Below, piece by piece: positions 18,466 to 27,190 of a stretch of DNA of 64,000 bases; the first letter of the stretch is position 1; every line of letters begins with the position of its first letter. The notes below the pieces were generated by a model. The model was given only the letters and a program-made list of their open reading frames with translations. It ran no database searches and had not been told where the DNA came from. The position numbers and the translations under genes were made by a program. The stretch comes from Martelella sp. HB161492 (lineage in GTDB: Bacteria; Pseudomonadota; Alphaproteobacteria; Rhizobiales; Rhizobiaceae): NCBI RefSeq assembly GCF_013184775.1, contig NZ_JAATVV010000007.1, positions 62,001 to 126,000 of the forward strand, read 5' to 3'.

Positions 18466-20301
18466 ATGGATAGCAAGCGCCGTTTCAACATTGGCTCCAG
18501 ACGGCTCCTGACGACCGCCGCGCTTGCCCTTGCGCTTGGCTGGCCCGCCATTGCCAGCGCGGATACGGCCCCGGTGACGCCCGCCGAGGCCATGTCGATG
18601 ACGGCCAACAGCTTTGCCGGTGCGCTTTTGGCAGGGCAGATGGCCGCCGGCGACAATGACCTTGAAAACGCCATCGCATTCTTTCGCCGCGCCCTGCAAT
18701 TCTCTCCGGACGATCCGGGCACCAACAGCCAGCTGTTTGTCGCCCTGATGTTTCGCGGTGACATCGAAGGGGCGACGGCACAAGCCTCCAATGTTGGCGG
18801 CAATATCCAGCTTGCGCCGCTCGTTTCCCTGGCGCGCGGCCTCGACAGCTTCAAGCGCGGCAAATATGACGAGGCGCTCAAGCAGCTCGGCACCTACAAG
18901 GACAGCGACATTGACCGGCTGGCCGCCAATCTCGTTTCCGCCTGGGCCATGGCTGGCAAGGGTGATGTCGATGGCGCGCTCGCCAGTCTCGACGGGCTCA
19001 AGGGACCCGACTGGTACAAGGTTTTCGCCAATTATACCGCCGGAGCCATTGCCGATCAGGCCGGCCTGACCGACAAGGCGCGCAGCTATTACAACAATGC
19101 GCTTTTCGATGAGGCCGGCGTGCGCGCCGCCCCCGATACATTGCTGAAGATCGTGACCGCCCTTGCCGCCATCGAACAGGCCGCCGGCAACACGCAGAAG
19201 GCGCTCGACGTCGTCTCGGTTGCTGAAGGTTACGGGCTCAACGACGCCGTACTGACACCGCTGCGCGACCAGATCAATAATGGCGTGACGATCGACGGCA
19301 AGGTCGCCTCGATCGAGGCCGGCGGCGCCAGCGCCTTCTTCATGCTGGGCGCGGCTCTCAATCAGGGCAGTGCTGACGATCTCGTTTCGCTCTATATCGC
19401 GCTTGCTGCAGCCCTTGACCCGAGTGATCCCGGCACCCTGTTCCTTCAGGGACAGCTGGCGGTCAACGCCAAGGATCCGGAACTGGCGCTGTCCTATTTC
19501 TCCCGCATCCCTGCAGATGCACCGCAATACCGCCTTGCCGAGCTGCAGAGCGGGCTGGCGCTTGCCGATACCGGAAAGGGTGATGAGGCCAAGGCCAAGC
19601 TTGAAGACCTGATCGCTGCTTCGCCGAGTGACCGGCGCGGCTATCTGGCGCTTTCGGCGATCTATTCCTCTGACAAGCAATATGAGGATATGGCGCGGGT
19701 GCTCGACAAGGCCGTCGAGGTCATCGGCCCTGTCCCTGCAACCGATGACTGGGGGATTTTCTACCGGCGCGGCATCGCCTATGAACGGCTGCACCAGTGG
19801 CACAAGGCAGAACCCAATTTTTTCAAGGCGCTTGACCTCTATCCCGATCAGCCCGAAGTGCTGAACTATCTCGGCTATTCCTGGATCGATCAGGGGATCA
19901 ATCTCGACAAGGGCCTCGACATGATCAAGAAGGCCGTCGACAAGCGGCCGGACGATGGCTACATCGTCGATTCGCTTGGCTGGGCCTATTACCGCCTTGG
20001 CCGCTATGACGACGCGATGAGCGAGCTGGAACATGCCGTGGAGCTCGACAGTTCGGATCCGACGATCAACTACCATCTGGGCGATGCCTACTGGCGCAAC
20101 GGGCGCAAGCTCGAAGCGATGTATCAGTGGAGCAAGGCGCTTTCCCTTGATCCCGAGCCTGACGATATTCCCGAGATCAAGGACCGGCTGGCCCATGGCC
20201 TGCCTGACCTGCCTGCAGCAGCGGACACAAAGAAGGCCGCCAATGCCGGGAGCACACAGAGCCCGGCAAGCGATGACCCGGCTCCGGCCACGGCCCAATG
20301 A
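18466..20301 (+). CDS. Tetratricopeptide-repeat protein, exported
   Basis: A 611-aa protein with an N-terminal signal (RRLLTTAALALALGWPAIASA) and many TPR-like helical pairs. The clearest units lie at about 430-580: AYERLHQWHKAEPNFFKAL, a DSLGWAYYRLGRYDDAM unit and a NYHLGDAYWRNGRKLEA unit. The C-terminus is a Pro/Ala-rich tail. It probably acts as a periplasmic or outer-membrane scaffold; partners are unknown. GGAGAG stands nine bases before the ATG. It follows ispB by 74 bases and overlaps ispE by ATGA, so it belongs to the isoprenoid operon. This association recurs in rhizobia, from memory. Confidence 0.87.
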   Translation: MDSKRRFNIGSRRLLTTAALALALGWPAIASADTAPVTPAEAMSMTANSFAGALLAGQMAAGDNDLENAIAFFRRALQFSPDDPGTNSQLFVALMFRGDIEGATAQASNVGGNIQLAPLVSLARGLDSFKRGKYDEALKQLGTYKDSDIDRLAANLVSAWAMAGKGDVDGALASLDGLKGPDWYKVFANYTAGAIADQAGLTDKARSYYNNALFDEAGVRAAPDTLLKIVTALAAIEQAAGNTQKALDVVSVAEGYGLNDAVLTPLRDQINNGVTIDGKVASIEAGGASAFFMLGAALNQGSADDLVSLYIALAAALDPSDPGTLFLQGQLAVNAKDPELALSYFSRIPADAPQYRLAELQSGLALADTGKGDEAKAKLEDLIAASPSDRRGYLALSAIYSSDKQYEDMARVLDKAVEVIGPVPATDDWGIFYRRGIAYERLHQWHKAEPNFFKALDLYPDQPEVLNYLGYSWIDQGINLDKGLDMIKKAVDKRPDDGYIVDSLGWAYYRLGRYDDAMSELEHAVELDSSDPTINYHLGDAYWRNGRKLEAMYQWSKALSLDPEPDDIPEIKDRLAHGLPDLPAAADTKKAANAGSTQSPASDDPAPATAQ

Positions 20302-21206
20302 CGACGGCTGACGCCTTCGACCTTGCCGAGGACGCGCCGGCCAAGATCAATCTGGCGCTTCACGTCACCGGGCGAAGGCCGGATGGCTATCATCTCATCG
20401 ACACGCTTGTGACCTTCGCCGATAAGGGCGACAAGCTGTTCTTCACCCGCGCCGATAACGACCGTTTCACGGTTTCGGGCCGTTTCGGCGAACGCATTCC
20501 CTCAGGCCCGGCGGCAGAAGCCGAAAATCTGGTGATCCGGGCCAGGTCCTGCATGCAGGACCTGGCTGCAGCAGAGGGCCGGACCGCAGCAGCCGTGCAC
20601 ATCCATCTTGAAAAGAACCTGCCGCCCGCCTCCGGCATCGGCGGCGGTTCGGCCGATGCAGCGGCAACATTGCGCGGTCTCAACCGGCTCTGGCAGCTCG
20701 ACCTTACGCATGAGCGGCTGGCGCAGGCCGCCCTCGCGCTGGGTGCGGATTGCCCGATGTGCGTGACAAGCCGGCCGCTTCTGGCACGCGGCATCGGCGA
20801 GGATCTGACCACGCTTGCGCATTTCCCGGCGCTGAACATGGTGCTGGTCAACCCGCTATCGCCGGTTTCAACGCCCGCCGTCTTCGCCGCCCTGACCCAT
20901 CGCGAGAACGCGCCCCTGCCCGCCATTCCTACTGCCGCCGGAGCTGAGAGGTGGCCGGCGCTGATTGCCGCCGGGCGCAACGATCTGGAAGTGCCGGCAC
21001 TTGCCCTGCTGCCGGAGATCGGCGCCGTTTTGCAGGCGCTGGAGAAAACCGGGACAAAGCTTGCCCGGATGTCGGGATCGGGGGCGACCTGCTTCGGCCT
21101 TTATGAGGACGGCGCTGCCGCAGCAGAAGCGGCCGAACGGCTGGCGCACGCCTTTCCGGACTGGTTTGTGATGGCCACCAGAACGGGTTCGGGAGAACAA
21201 CCATGA
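20298..21206 (+). CDS. ispE: 4-diphosphocytidyl-2-C-methyl-D-erythritol kinase
   Basis: Fourth step of the MEP isoprenoid pathway, ATP-dependent phosphorylation of CDP-ME. The 302-aa GHMP kinase shows APAKINLALHVTGRRPDGYH at the N-terminus, the ATP-binding PPASGIGGGSADAAATL near 112-128, and a late MSGSGATCFGLY. It overlaps the upstream TPR gene and the downstream moaB by ATGA each, giving tight coupling. Placement with ispB puts two isoprenoid steps in one operon. Confidence 0.95.
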   Translation: MTTADAFDLAEDAPAKINLALHVTGRRPDGYHLIDTLVTFADKGDKLFFTRADNDRFTVSGRFGERIPSGPAAEAENLVIRARSCMQDLAAAEGRTAAAVHIHLEKNLPPASGIGGGSADAAATLRGLNRLWQLDLTHERLAQAALALGADCPMCVTSRPLLARGIGEDLTTLAHFPALNMVLVNPLSPVSTPAVFAALTHRENAPLPAIPTAAGAERWPALIAAGRNDLEVPALALLPEIGAVLQALEKTGTKLARMSGSGATCFGLYEDGAAAAEAAERLAHAFPDWFVMATRTGSGEQP

Positions 21207-21751
21207 GCAAGACCGGCGAAGACCGCCCTTTCATTCCAGTGCGCTTTGCCGTGCTGACCGTTTCAGACAGCCGAACGCTTACGGACGACCGCTCCGGCGC
21301 CACCCTTGCCGGGCGCATTGTCGACGCCGGACATCTGCTGAGCGAAAGAGCGATCCTGCCCGATGACAGCCAGCAGATCCGCGAACTGGTTCTTCGCTGG
21401 ACCGGGCGCGATGATATCGACGTGATCGTGACCACCGGCGGGACAGGCTTTACCGGACGTGACGTCACGCCGGAGGCCATCGAGCCGCTGTTCGACAAGC
21501 GAATGGATGGATTTTCGGCCATCTTCCACCGCATTTCTTTCGAGAAGATCGGCACATCGACCGTGCAGTCACGGGCAACGGCCGGACTGATCGGCACCAC
21601 CTTCGTATTCGTGCTGCCAGGTTCGCCCGGTGCCTGCAAGGATGCCTGGGATGGCATTATCTGCGGGCAGTTCGACTATCGTCACCAGCCCTGCAATTTC
21701 GTTGAAATCATGCCCCGCCTTGACGAGCACCTGAAGCGGAAAAAGACCTGA
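21203..21751 (+). CDS. moaB: Molybdopterin adenylyltransferase-type protein MoaB
   Basis: MoaB/MogA-family protein for molybdenum cofactor synthesis, adenylylating molybdopterin before metal insertion. At 182 aa it is of normal length. Motifs are FAVLTVSDSRTL, TTGGTGFTGRDVTPEA (substrate loop) and FVLPGSPGACKDAW. It is the last gene of the ispB-TPR-ispE-moaB operon, with no other molybdenum gene nearby. It runs convergently with the glycosyltransferase-like gene 15 bases away. Confidence 0.93.
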   Translation: MSKTGEDRPFIPVRFAVLTVSDSRTLTDDRSGATLAGRIVDAGHLLSERAILPDDSQQIRELVLRWTGRDDIDVIVTTGGTGFTGRDVTPEAIEPLFDKRMDGFSAIFHRISFEKIGTSTVQSRATAGLIGTTFVFVLPGSPGACKDAWDGIICGQFDYRHQPCNFVEIMPRLDEHLKRKKT

Positions 21752-21766
21752 GCCAGCGAGACAGCC

Positions 21767-22291
21767 TCACGCCCGCGCACGCTCGACCACCCAGGCCGGA
21801 ATGATCTCACAGGACAGGCGTCTTGCGCTCATGCGTCCCGCAAGAGCAAAAGGCGACGAACCGCAATCTTCGGCTTTTTGCAGCGCAACCTTTTTCGGCA
21901 TCAGCAGCCCCGTTTCAAGCGGGCATTTGCGGCGGAAAAGCGCGGTCAGCCATGAGCGCCGGTAACGGCTGGAATGGGTGAAGCGCGCCGGCCGGTCTTC
22001 CAGCGCCATATGCTCGGTCACCGTTTCAACCCAGCCGGTCAGCGGCCGCGCACCTGGTTCCACCAGCATCACCCAGTCGCCCCGCGCCGAGGTGATCACC
22101 GCTTTCAGATCCCAGTCACGGTGAAAACGGCATCCCGCCGCCTCCGCAACGATCTCGGTACCATCGGTGGAGCCGTGATCCAGCACGATGACATCGCTGA
22201 CAAGCCCCTCGACAGCCCCTGTCACGAGGCTGGAAAGCGTGTGCGCCAGCGCCGGCTCCTGATTTTTGCATTCGATAATGACGGTCAGCAT
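21767..22291 (-). CDS. Glycosyltransferase family 2-like protein, short
   Basis: A 174-aa protein with the start of a GT-A fold: MLTVIIECKNQEPALAHTL, then VIVLDHGSTDGTEIVAE (the nucleotide-binding DxGSxD region) and DWVMLVEPGARP. It is clearly shorter than usual GT2 enzymes (over 230 aa), and a full catalytic DxD and QxxRW region is not seen, so activity is doubtful. The ATG at 22291 is chosen because similarity begins there; the ribosome site is poor. It is divergent from the radical SAM gene and convergent with moaB. Confidence 0.68.
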   Translation of the reverse strand: MLTVIIECKNQEPALAHTLSSLVTGAVEGLVSDVIVLDHGSTDGTEIVAEAAGCRFHRDWDLKAVITSARGDWVMLVEPGARPLTGWVETVTEHMALEDRPARFTHSSRYRRSWLTALFRRKCPLETGLLMPKKVALQKAEDCGSSPFALAGRMSARRLSCEIIPAWVVERARA

Positions 22292-22404
22292 GTCTATTCT
22301 TATGCAGAGCTTGACGGAAATGTGAAGGGTTTCTTCACTATGTTCTTGCTTTGTTCCGGTCAATCCGCTATCAGAGTCTCACAAACGCTGCTTTGGAGGT
22401 TCCG

Positions 22405-23553
22405 ATGAATGAAGTCGTGCGCATGATGGCAAGTCCTGATGCGGCTTTTGAGGCCGGTTCCCTCTCACCCGAAACCGGCCTGGAGCTGATTGACAGCGGC
22501 CGGCGCAAAGGGCGCGGCGCCACAGCGAACCCCGATGGCCGCTTCGAGGTGCTGAACCGGACCCATTTTGATGATGGCTGGGACCGCGATGACAAGCCAG
22601 CGCCGCTCAAGACCGACGTTCAGATCGAGAAATCCCGGACGGTCATTACCCGTAATACATCTCCGGATGTGCCGTTCGAACGCTCCATCAATCCTTATCG
22701 CGGCTGCGAACATGGCTGCATCTATTGCTTTGCCCGGCCGAGCCACGGCTTCATGGGGCTTTCGGCAGGCCTTGATTTCGAGACCCGGCTGTTCGCCAAG
22801 CCGGATGCGGCACGCCAGCTTGCCAATGAATTGTCGAAACCCGGCTATCGGGTGAAGACCATTGCCATCGGCACCAATACGGATCCCTATCAGCCGATCG
22901 AGAAGGAATGGCGGATCATGCGCCAGATCCTTGAGGTGCTCTCGGCCGCCAACCATCCGGTAACGATCACCACCAAGTCGGCGCTGGTACTGCGTGATCT
23001 CGACCTGTTGCAGACCATGGCCGAGAAGCGGCTGGTCAAGGTGATGATGTCGGTGACGACACTCGACCGCAAGCTTGCCCGGCTGATGGAGCCGCGAGCC
23101 GCAACGCCGCCGCGCCGGCTGGAAGTGATCCGTGCTCTGTCAGACGCCGGCATACCGGTCGGAATAGCGCTGGCGCCCGTAATCCCCGTGCTCAACGATC
23201 ATGAGATCGAGCGCATTCTCGACAGTGGCAAGGCCGCCGGCGCCGTTGAGGCAAGCTATATTCTGCTGCGTCTGCCATTGGAGGTCGCCCCGTTGTTCAA
23301 GGACTGGCTGCTTGAGCACTACCCTGAACGGTTCCGTCACGTGATGAGCCTGATCCGCTCCATGCGCGGTGGCAAGGATTACGATGCCGAATTTGTCCGG
23401 CGGATGAAGGGCAGCGGACCTTATGCCTGGCAGATTGCCCGCCGCTTCGACATGACAGCCAAGCGGCTCGGCTTGATGAAACGCGGCATTGCGCTGCGCG
23501 ACGACCTGTTTTGCCCGCCCAATCCAGGAGGGACCCAGCTTTCGCTGTTCTGA
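22405..23553 (+). CDS. PA0069-family radical SAM protein
   Basis: A 382-aa radical SAM enzyme; the [4Fe-4S] cluster motif CxxxCxxC is Cys101-Cys105-Cys108 in RGCEHGCIYCFARPSH. The early INPYRGCEHGCIYC context and the spore-photoproduct-lyase-like layout match the PA0069/SplB-like group, whose reaction is not known. The ATG at 22405 has GGAGGT upstream. RNase HII follows by 108 bases on the same strand, possibly cotranscribed. Confidence 0.88.
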   Translation: MNEVVRMMASPDAAFEAGSLSPETGLELIDSGRRKGRGATANPDGRFEVLNRTHFDDGWDRDDKPAPLKTDVQIEKSRTVITRNTSPDVPFERSINPYRGCEHGCIYCFARPSHGFMGLSAGLDFETRLFAKPDAARQLANELSKPGYRVKTIAIGTNTDPYQPIEKEWRIMRQILEVLSAANHPVTITTKSALVLRDLDLLQTMAEKRLVKVMMSVTTLDRKLARLMEPRAATPPRRLEVIRALSDAGIPVGIALAPVIPVLNDHEIERILDSGKAAGAVEASYILLRLPLEVAPLFKDWLLEHYPERFRHVMSLIRSMRGGKDYDAEFVRRMKGSGPYAWQIARRFDMTAKRLGLMKRGIALRDDLFCPPNPGGTQLSLF

Positions 23554-23661
23554 CCCTTGCTTTCCGGCCGGAAGCCGCCCTTGTCTTTCCGGCCGATGAA
23601 GTCCCCTGCCGCCGCATTTTGGGGACTTGCAGGAGATCGGCTGGTTGTGTGAAATGGCGCC

Positions 23662-24315
23662 ATGTCACCACGCAAACCAGCCGATTCTCCAACCCTTTTT
23701 GAAATCCCCGCCGGTGGGCCCGATCTTGCGCTTGAACGTCAGGCGCACAGACGCGGTTTCCGGCTGATTGCCGGCTGCGATGAAGCCGGACGCGGGCCGC
23801 TGGCCGGCCCGGTCGTGGCGGCGGCGGTGATACTGGATCCCGCCCATATTCCGCCGGGCCTCAATGATTCGAAAAAGCTGACAGCCCGAAGACGCGACAT
23901 TCTGTTTGCCGAGATCATGACACATGCCACCGTTGCCATCGCCTCAAGCGGCCCCGAACTGATCGACCGGATCAATATTCTGCGTGCCAGCCTTGATGCC
24001 ATGCGCCGCGCGGTCGAAGCCCTTGCCGTCACCCCGGATATGGTGCTGACCGATGGCCGCGACACGCCGCCGGATATCGAAATGCAGGCCAGCGCCGTGA
24101 TCAAGGGCGATGCCCGCTCGCTTTCCATTGCCGCCGCTTCCATCGTCGCCAAGGTCGCACGCGACCGGATGATGGATCAGGCAGCTCGGGTTTTTCCGGT
24201 CTATGGCTTTGAAAAACATGCGGGTTACGGTACGGCGGCGCATCTTGACGCCATACGTCAACACGGCGCCTGCCCGCTGCATCGCATGAGTTTCCGACCG
24301 CTCAAAAGGGATTGA
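23662..24315 (+). CDS. rnhB: Ribonuclease HII
   Basis: Cleaves RNA in RNA-DNA hybrids, including single ribonucleotides in DNA. The 217-aa protein has the family motif [19 protein letters not shown] with catalytic Asp and Glu, a later TDGRDTP aspartate, and [21 protein letters not shown] near 140. The end is the usual short tail after the HRMSFRPL motif. The ATG at 23662 has only a weak ribosome site. Downstream, on the other strand, lies tRNA-Pro. Confidence 0.95.
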   Translation: MSPRKPADSPTLFEIPAGGPDLALERQAHRRGFRLIAGCDEAGRGPLAGPVVAAAVILDPAHIPPGLNDSKKLTARRRDILFAEIMTHATVAIASSGPELIDRINILRASLDAMRRAVEALAVTPDMVLTDGRDTPPDIEMQASAVIKGDARSLSIAAASIVAKVARDRMMDQAARVFPVYGFEKHAGYGTAAHLDAIRQHGACPLHRMSFRPLKRD

Positions 24316-24389
24316 GCAGCGCGTTCCGGCCGCGCCGTGACCGCACACCACAACAGATGATGTAAAGGGGGAAAATTTCGGGAAAATGA

Positions 24390-24466
24390 TGGTCGGAGTG
24401 GCGTGATTCGAACACGCGACCCCCTCGTCCCGAACGAGGTGCGCTACCAGACTGCGCTACACTCCG
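24390..24466 (-). tRNA. tRNA-Pro (anticodon CGG)
   Basis: A 77-base cloverleaf on the minus strand. The acceptor stem CGGAGTG pairs with CACTCCG, the anticodon stem CCTCG/CGAGG holds the loop TTCGGGA with anticodon CGG (codon CCG), and the T-arm holds GTTCGAATC. The 3' CCA is encoded (TGG at 24390-24392 on the plus strand). Confidence 0.97.
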
Positions 24467-24902
24467 TGACCAGCGGCGCTTCTATAGACCAGCCCTTACG
24501 ATGAGGCAAGCGGTCAGAGCGAATTTTCTGACACTTTTATGCATGAGGCTGCAGGATCGCGCAGCAAAGCCCCTCCGGGCGCCCAGGCAGCGCGACGGGA
24601 ATTGCATATAATTGACAATTTTTCGGTGATTTCATTGCTAAGTGATGAAATGTTGGCCCAATCACCCGATTTATGCCGATTCCACGCATGATTCCACGAC
24701 TGGATCACTTGACCACAGCCATGCTCTCGCGCTATGTCAACGCTCCAGAAGAGACTGCCTGACGCGCGCCCTTGCGAAACAGGTGCAAGGCACAGCATCG
24801 GCTTCGCATCTGGAAATCGCTGACATTCCGGCGCAAGATCGGTGTTTCAGGATTGCTCAGACTTCAAAGCTTCTCACGATTATCGGGTAACGGTGAACAC
24901 GC
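24467..24902. other. 436-base intergenic region upstream of dgcN
   Basis: No convincing coding sequence. It is AT-richer than its surroundings near 24600-24660 and holds a candidate promoter (24612-24640). The perfect inverted repeat AATTG-A-CAATT (24610-24620) covers the -35 element. GATTCCACG occurs as a direct repeat at 24678-24686 and 24690-24698 (12-bp period). Short open frames on both strands lack ribosome sites and coding character. Confidence 0.6.
24612..24640 (+). promoter_or_regulatory. Candidate promoter of dgcN-dgcA
   Basis: TTGACA at 24612-24617 matches the -35 consensus fully; a 17-base spacer leads to TTGCTA (24635-24640). It would give a leader of about 255 bases before dgcN. 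The inverted repeat AATTGACAATT overlies the -35 box, which would fit repressor control. Confidence 0.45.
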
Positions 24903-25904
24903 ATGATCAATACTCCCTATCTTCTGTTTCTGGGCGATGCGCCCGACCAGCTGGCGGCCAAGGTTGCCCAGGGCATCAAGGACTGGCGTCCCGAGTTTGC
25001 GGTCGGTCAGCTGAAGCTTGATGGCTGCAATGCCGATCTCGGCCTGCCGGATCTTTCGATTTCAGAGGCCGTTGAAAAGGGCGTCAAGACGCTCGTCATC
25101 GGCGTCGCCAATCGCGGCGGTATCATTTCGCCGGCCTGGAAGAGCGTTCTGCTCGAAGCGCTTGAAGCCGGTCTCGACATCGCCTCCGGCCTCCACAACC
25201 TGCTGCGCGATGAGGCTGACCTTGCCGCCAAGGCCAAGGAATGCGGCCGGGCGCTGCATGATGTTCGCGTTCCCTCCGTCAAGTACCCGATTGCCAACGG
25301 CAAGAAGCGGTCCGGAAAGCGCATGCTCGCCGTCGGTACGGATTGCTCCGTTGGCAAGATGTATACTGCACTCTGCGTTGAAAAGGCGCTGCTCGAAGCC
25401 GGTGCCAAGGCCAGCTTCCGTGCCACCGGCCAGACCGGTATCCTGATCACCGGCGAAGGTGTTCCGCTTGATGCCGTCATCGCCGATTTCATGGCCGGAT
25501 CGGTGGAATATCTGACCCCGGAAAACGACGCCGATCACTGGGACCTGGTCGAAGGCCAGGGCAGCCTGTTCCATGCCTCCTATTCCGGCGTCACCATGGC
25601 GCTCGTCCACGGCAGCCAGCCGGATGCGCTGGTCCTCTGCCACGTGCCGAACCGCCCGCACATGCGCGGCCTGCCCGACTATCAGCTGCCGTCACTGGAA
25701 GATCTGCGCGACGTCGCGCTGAAGCTTGCCCGCGTGGTCAATCCGGCCTGCGAAGTTGTCGGCATTTCGCTCAACACCCATGGCATGTCGGATGAGGACG
25801 CCGCGAAAATCTGCGCCGAAACCGAAGCCCGCATGGGCCTGCCGACGGTTGATCCGTTCCGCCACGGCGCAAAGCGTCTTGCCGACGCGCTCCTTGCCCT
25901 ATGA
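24903..25904 (+). CDS. dgcN: D-glutamate N-acetyltransferase-type protein DgcN (DUF1611)
   Basis: A 333-aa DUF1611 protein. The N-terminal domain is Rossmann-like (LLFLGDAPDQLAAKVAQGI); the C-terminal domain is a P-loop fold with a Walker-A-like GTDCSVGKMYTAL and a late CHVPNRPHMRG. In marine bacteria DgcN acetylates D-glutamate as the first step of a D-Glu degradation route; that function is transferred from the family. It overlaps dgcA by ATGA, the conserved pair. The ATG at 24903 has only a poor ribosome site (GGTGA). Confidence 0.85.
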   Translation: MINTPYLLFLGDAPDQLAAKVAQGIKDWRPEFAVGQLKLDGCNADLGLPDLSISEAVEKGVKTLVIGVANRGGIISPAWKSVLLEALEAGLDIASGLHNLLRDEADLAAKAKECGRALHDVRVPSVKYPIANGKKRSGKRMLAVGTDCSVGKMYTALCVEKALLEAGAKASFRATGQTGILITGEGVPLDAVIADFMAGSVEYLTPENDADHWDLVEGQGSLFHASYSGVTMALVHGSQPDALVLCHVPNRPHMRGLPDYQLPSLEDLRDVALKLARVVNPACEVVGISLNTHGMSDEDAAKICAETEARMGLPTVDPFRHGAKRLADALLAL

Positions 25905-26887
25905 GCGGCGTAACGCTTCACGCGCGCGAAGATGTGTTTCCGGTTGCCGGAAGCTTCACCATCGCGCGCGGTTCCCGCACGGAAATCCGCGTCGTCACCG
26001 TCACACTGGATGATGGAACGCATCGCGGCCATGGCGAATCAGTCCCCTATGCGCGCTACAACGAAACCGTCGATGGCGTGATTGCCGACATCATGGCGCT
26101 GGAAGGCGCCATCGCCGCCGGCATGGACCGGATTGCCCTGCAGACGCGGCTGCCGGGCGGCGCGGCGCGCAATGCGCTTGACTGCGCCTTCTGGGACCTC
26201 GAAGCAAAGCGGACGGGCAAGCCAGTCTGGCAGCTCGCCGGGCTTGATGCTCCGGCGCCGCTGATGACGGCCTACACGATCTCGCTTGGAACGCCGGAAA
26301 AAATGCGCAGTCAGGCTGCCGAAAACGCTCACCGGCCGCTTTTGAAGGTCAAGCTGGGCGCGGATGGCGATCTGGAACGGATCGAGGCCGTGCGCGCCGG
26401 TGCCCCCAATGCCGATATCATCGTCGATGCCAATGAGGGCTGGTCGGTCGAGGCCTATCGGGCACTCGCCCCGACACTGGTTCGCCTTGGCGTCAAGCTG
26501 GTCGAGCAGCCACTGCCGGCTGGCAAGGATGAGGCGCTGAAAGATATCGCCCGCCCGCTCCCGGTCTGCGCCGATGAAAGCTGCCATGACCGGAAATCGC
26601 TGGCTGATCTTATCGGCAAATATGACGCGATCAACATCAAGATCGACAAGACCGGCGGCCTCACGGAGGCGCTTGCGCTCAAGGCCGAAGCCGAGAAGGC
26701 GGGCTTTCAGATCATGACCGGCTGCATGCTCGGCACCTCGCTTGCCATGGCGCCCGCCATGCTGGTGGGGCAAAACACCGCCTTTGTCGATCTCGATGGA
26801 CCGCTGTTGATCGCGGCCGATCGGGAACATCCGATCCGCTTTGAAGGTTCGAAAATGTATCTGCCCGAGCCCGCTCTCTGGGGCTGA
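25901..26887 (+). CDS. dgcA: N-acetyl-D-glutamate racemase-type enolase-superfamily enzyme DgcA
   Basis: A 328-aa member of the mandelate racemase/muconate lactonizing group, long annotated as L-Ala-D/L-Glu epimerase. Catalytic elements are visible: the KxK pair Lys149/Lys151, metal ligands Asp176 (DANEG), Glu202 (EQPL) and Asp225 (ADES), and the opposite-face base Lys247 in NIKIDKTGG. Next to dgcN the expected role is racemization of N-acetyl-D-glutamate to the L form. Dipeptide epimerization of murein peptides remains an alternative. A terminator-type hairpin lies downstream at 27015. Confidence 0.85.
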   Translation: MSGVTLHAREDVFPVAGSFTIARGSRTEIRVVTVTLDDGTHRGHGESVPYARYNETVDGVIADIMALEGAIAAGMDRIALQTRLPGGAARNALDCAFWDLEAKRTGKPVWQLAGLDAPAPLMTAYTISLGTPEKMRSQAAENAHRPLLKVKLGADGDLERIEAVRAGAPNADIIVDANEGWSVEAYRALAPTLVRLGVKLVEQPLPAGKDEALKDIARPLPVCADESCHDRKSLADLIGKYDAINIKIDKTGGLTEALALKAEAEKAGFQIMTGCMLGTSLAMAPAMLVGQNTAFVDLDGPLLIAADREHPIRFEGSKMYLPEPALWG

Positions 26888-27014
26888 GCTGAACACGGCC
26901 ATTGCAGAGCGCTTTCGCGGTTCTCCGGAGCCAGACAGTGCTCTGCCTTTTGTCTTTTGGCGTTCCGGCCTGCAAACCGGCATCGCCCTTTCCTTAAAAA
27001 AATGCTCGACGATC

Positions 27015-27044
27015 ATGCCGGCCGCCCTCAGCGCCGGCATTTTC
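27015..27044 (+). terminator. Terminator after dgcA
   Basis: Perfect 8-bp stem ATGCCGGC / GCCGGCAT with a 10-base loop, followed by TTTTCTGTGTG. It lies 127 bases after the dgcA stop and would separate dgcNA from the DapA-family gene. Confidence 0.75.
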
Positions 27045-27104
27045 TGTGTGTCCTGTCCGGTGCGGACGCGCCTGCCAGGCAAGCTCAAAATCTCTGTATT
27101 TTTT

Positions 27105-27114
27105 TTGTCGACAA
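27105..27114. promoter_or_regulatory. Palindromic operator candidate TTGTCGACAA
   Basis: Perfect 10-bp palindrome upstream of the DapA-family gene. Its TTGT...ACAA form resembles operators of GntR/FCD regulators. It overlaps a possible -35, with GTTAAT 18 bases downstream as a possible -10. The regulator is not identified; the GntR gene at 39668 is a nearby candidate. Confidence 0.4.
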
Positions 27115-27190
27115 TTCGTCGGCTGACTGTTAATGACGAAGAAAGTGAAGAAAAGCCCGCCTTTTCGGGCCTTAAGACGACGGGACAATC

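Larger units (their letters stand above)
26888..27190. other. 303-base gap between dgcA and the DapA-family gene
   Basis: Contains a terminator for dgcA (27015-27044), then an AT-rich promoter-like stretch with the palindrome TTGTCGACAA (27105-27114), and a second small hairpin (GCCCG-CCTTTT-CGGGC, 27155-27170) 20 bases before the next start codon. No gene seen. Confidence 0.6.

Noticed and set aside
18061-20298. A 745-codon open frame on the minus strand over ispB and the TPR gene
   Set aside because: It is antisense to two clearly coding genes, has no ribosome site or recognisable domain, and reflects high-GC codon structure.
23566-23604. Two TTTCCGGCCG palindromic bits between the radical SAM gene and rnhB
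   Set aside because: Short, without a T-run and not clearly a terminator; probably chance or a fragment of an intergenic repeat.
24642-24890. An 82-codon frame before dgcN
   Set aside because: No ribosome site, no similarity recognised, and it overlaps the proposed promoter and repeats.
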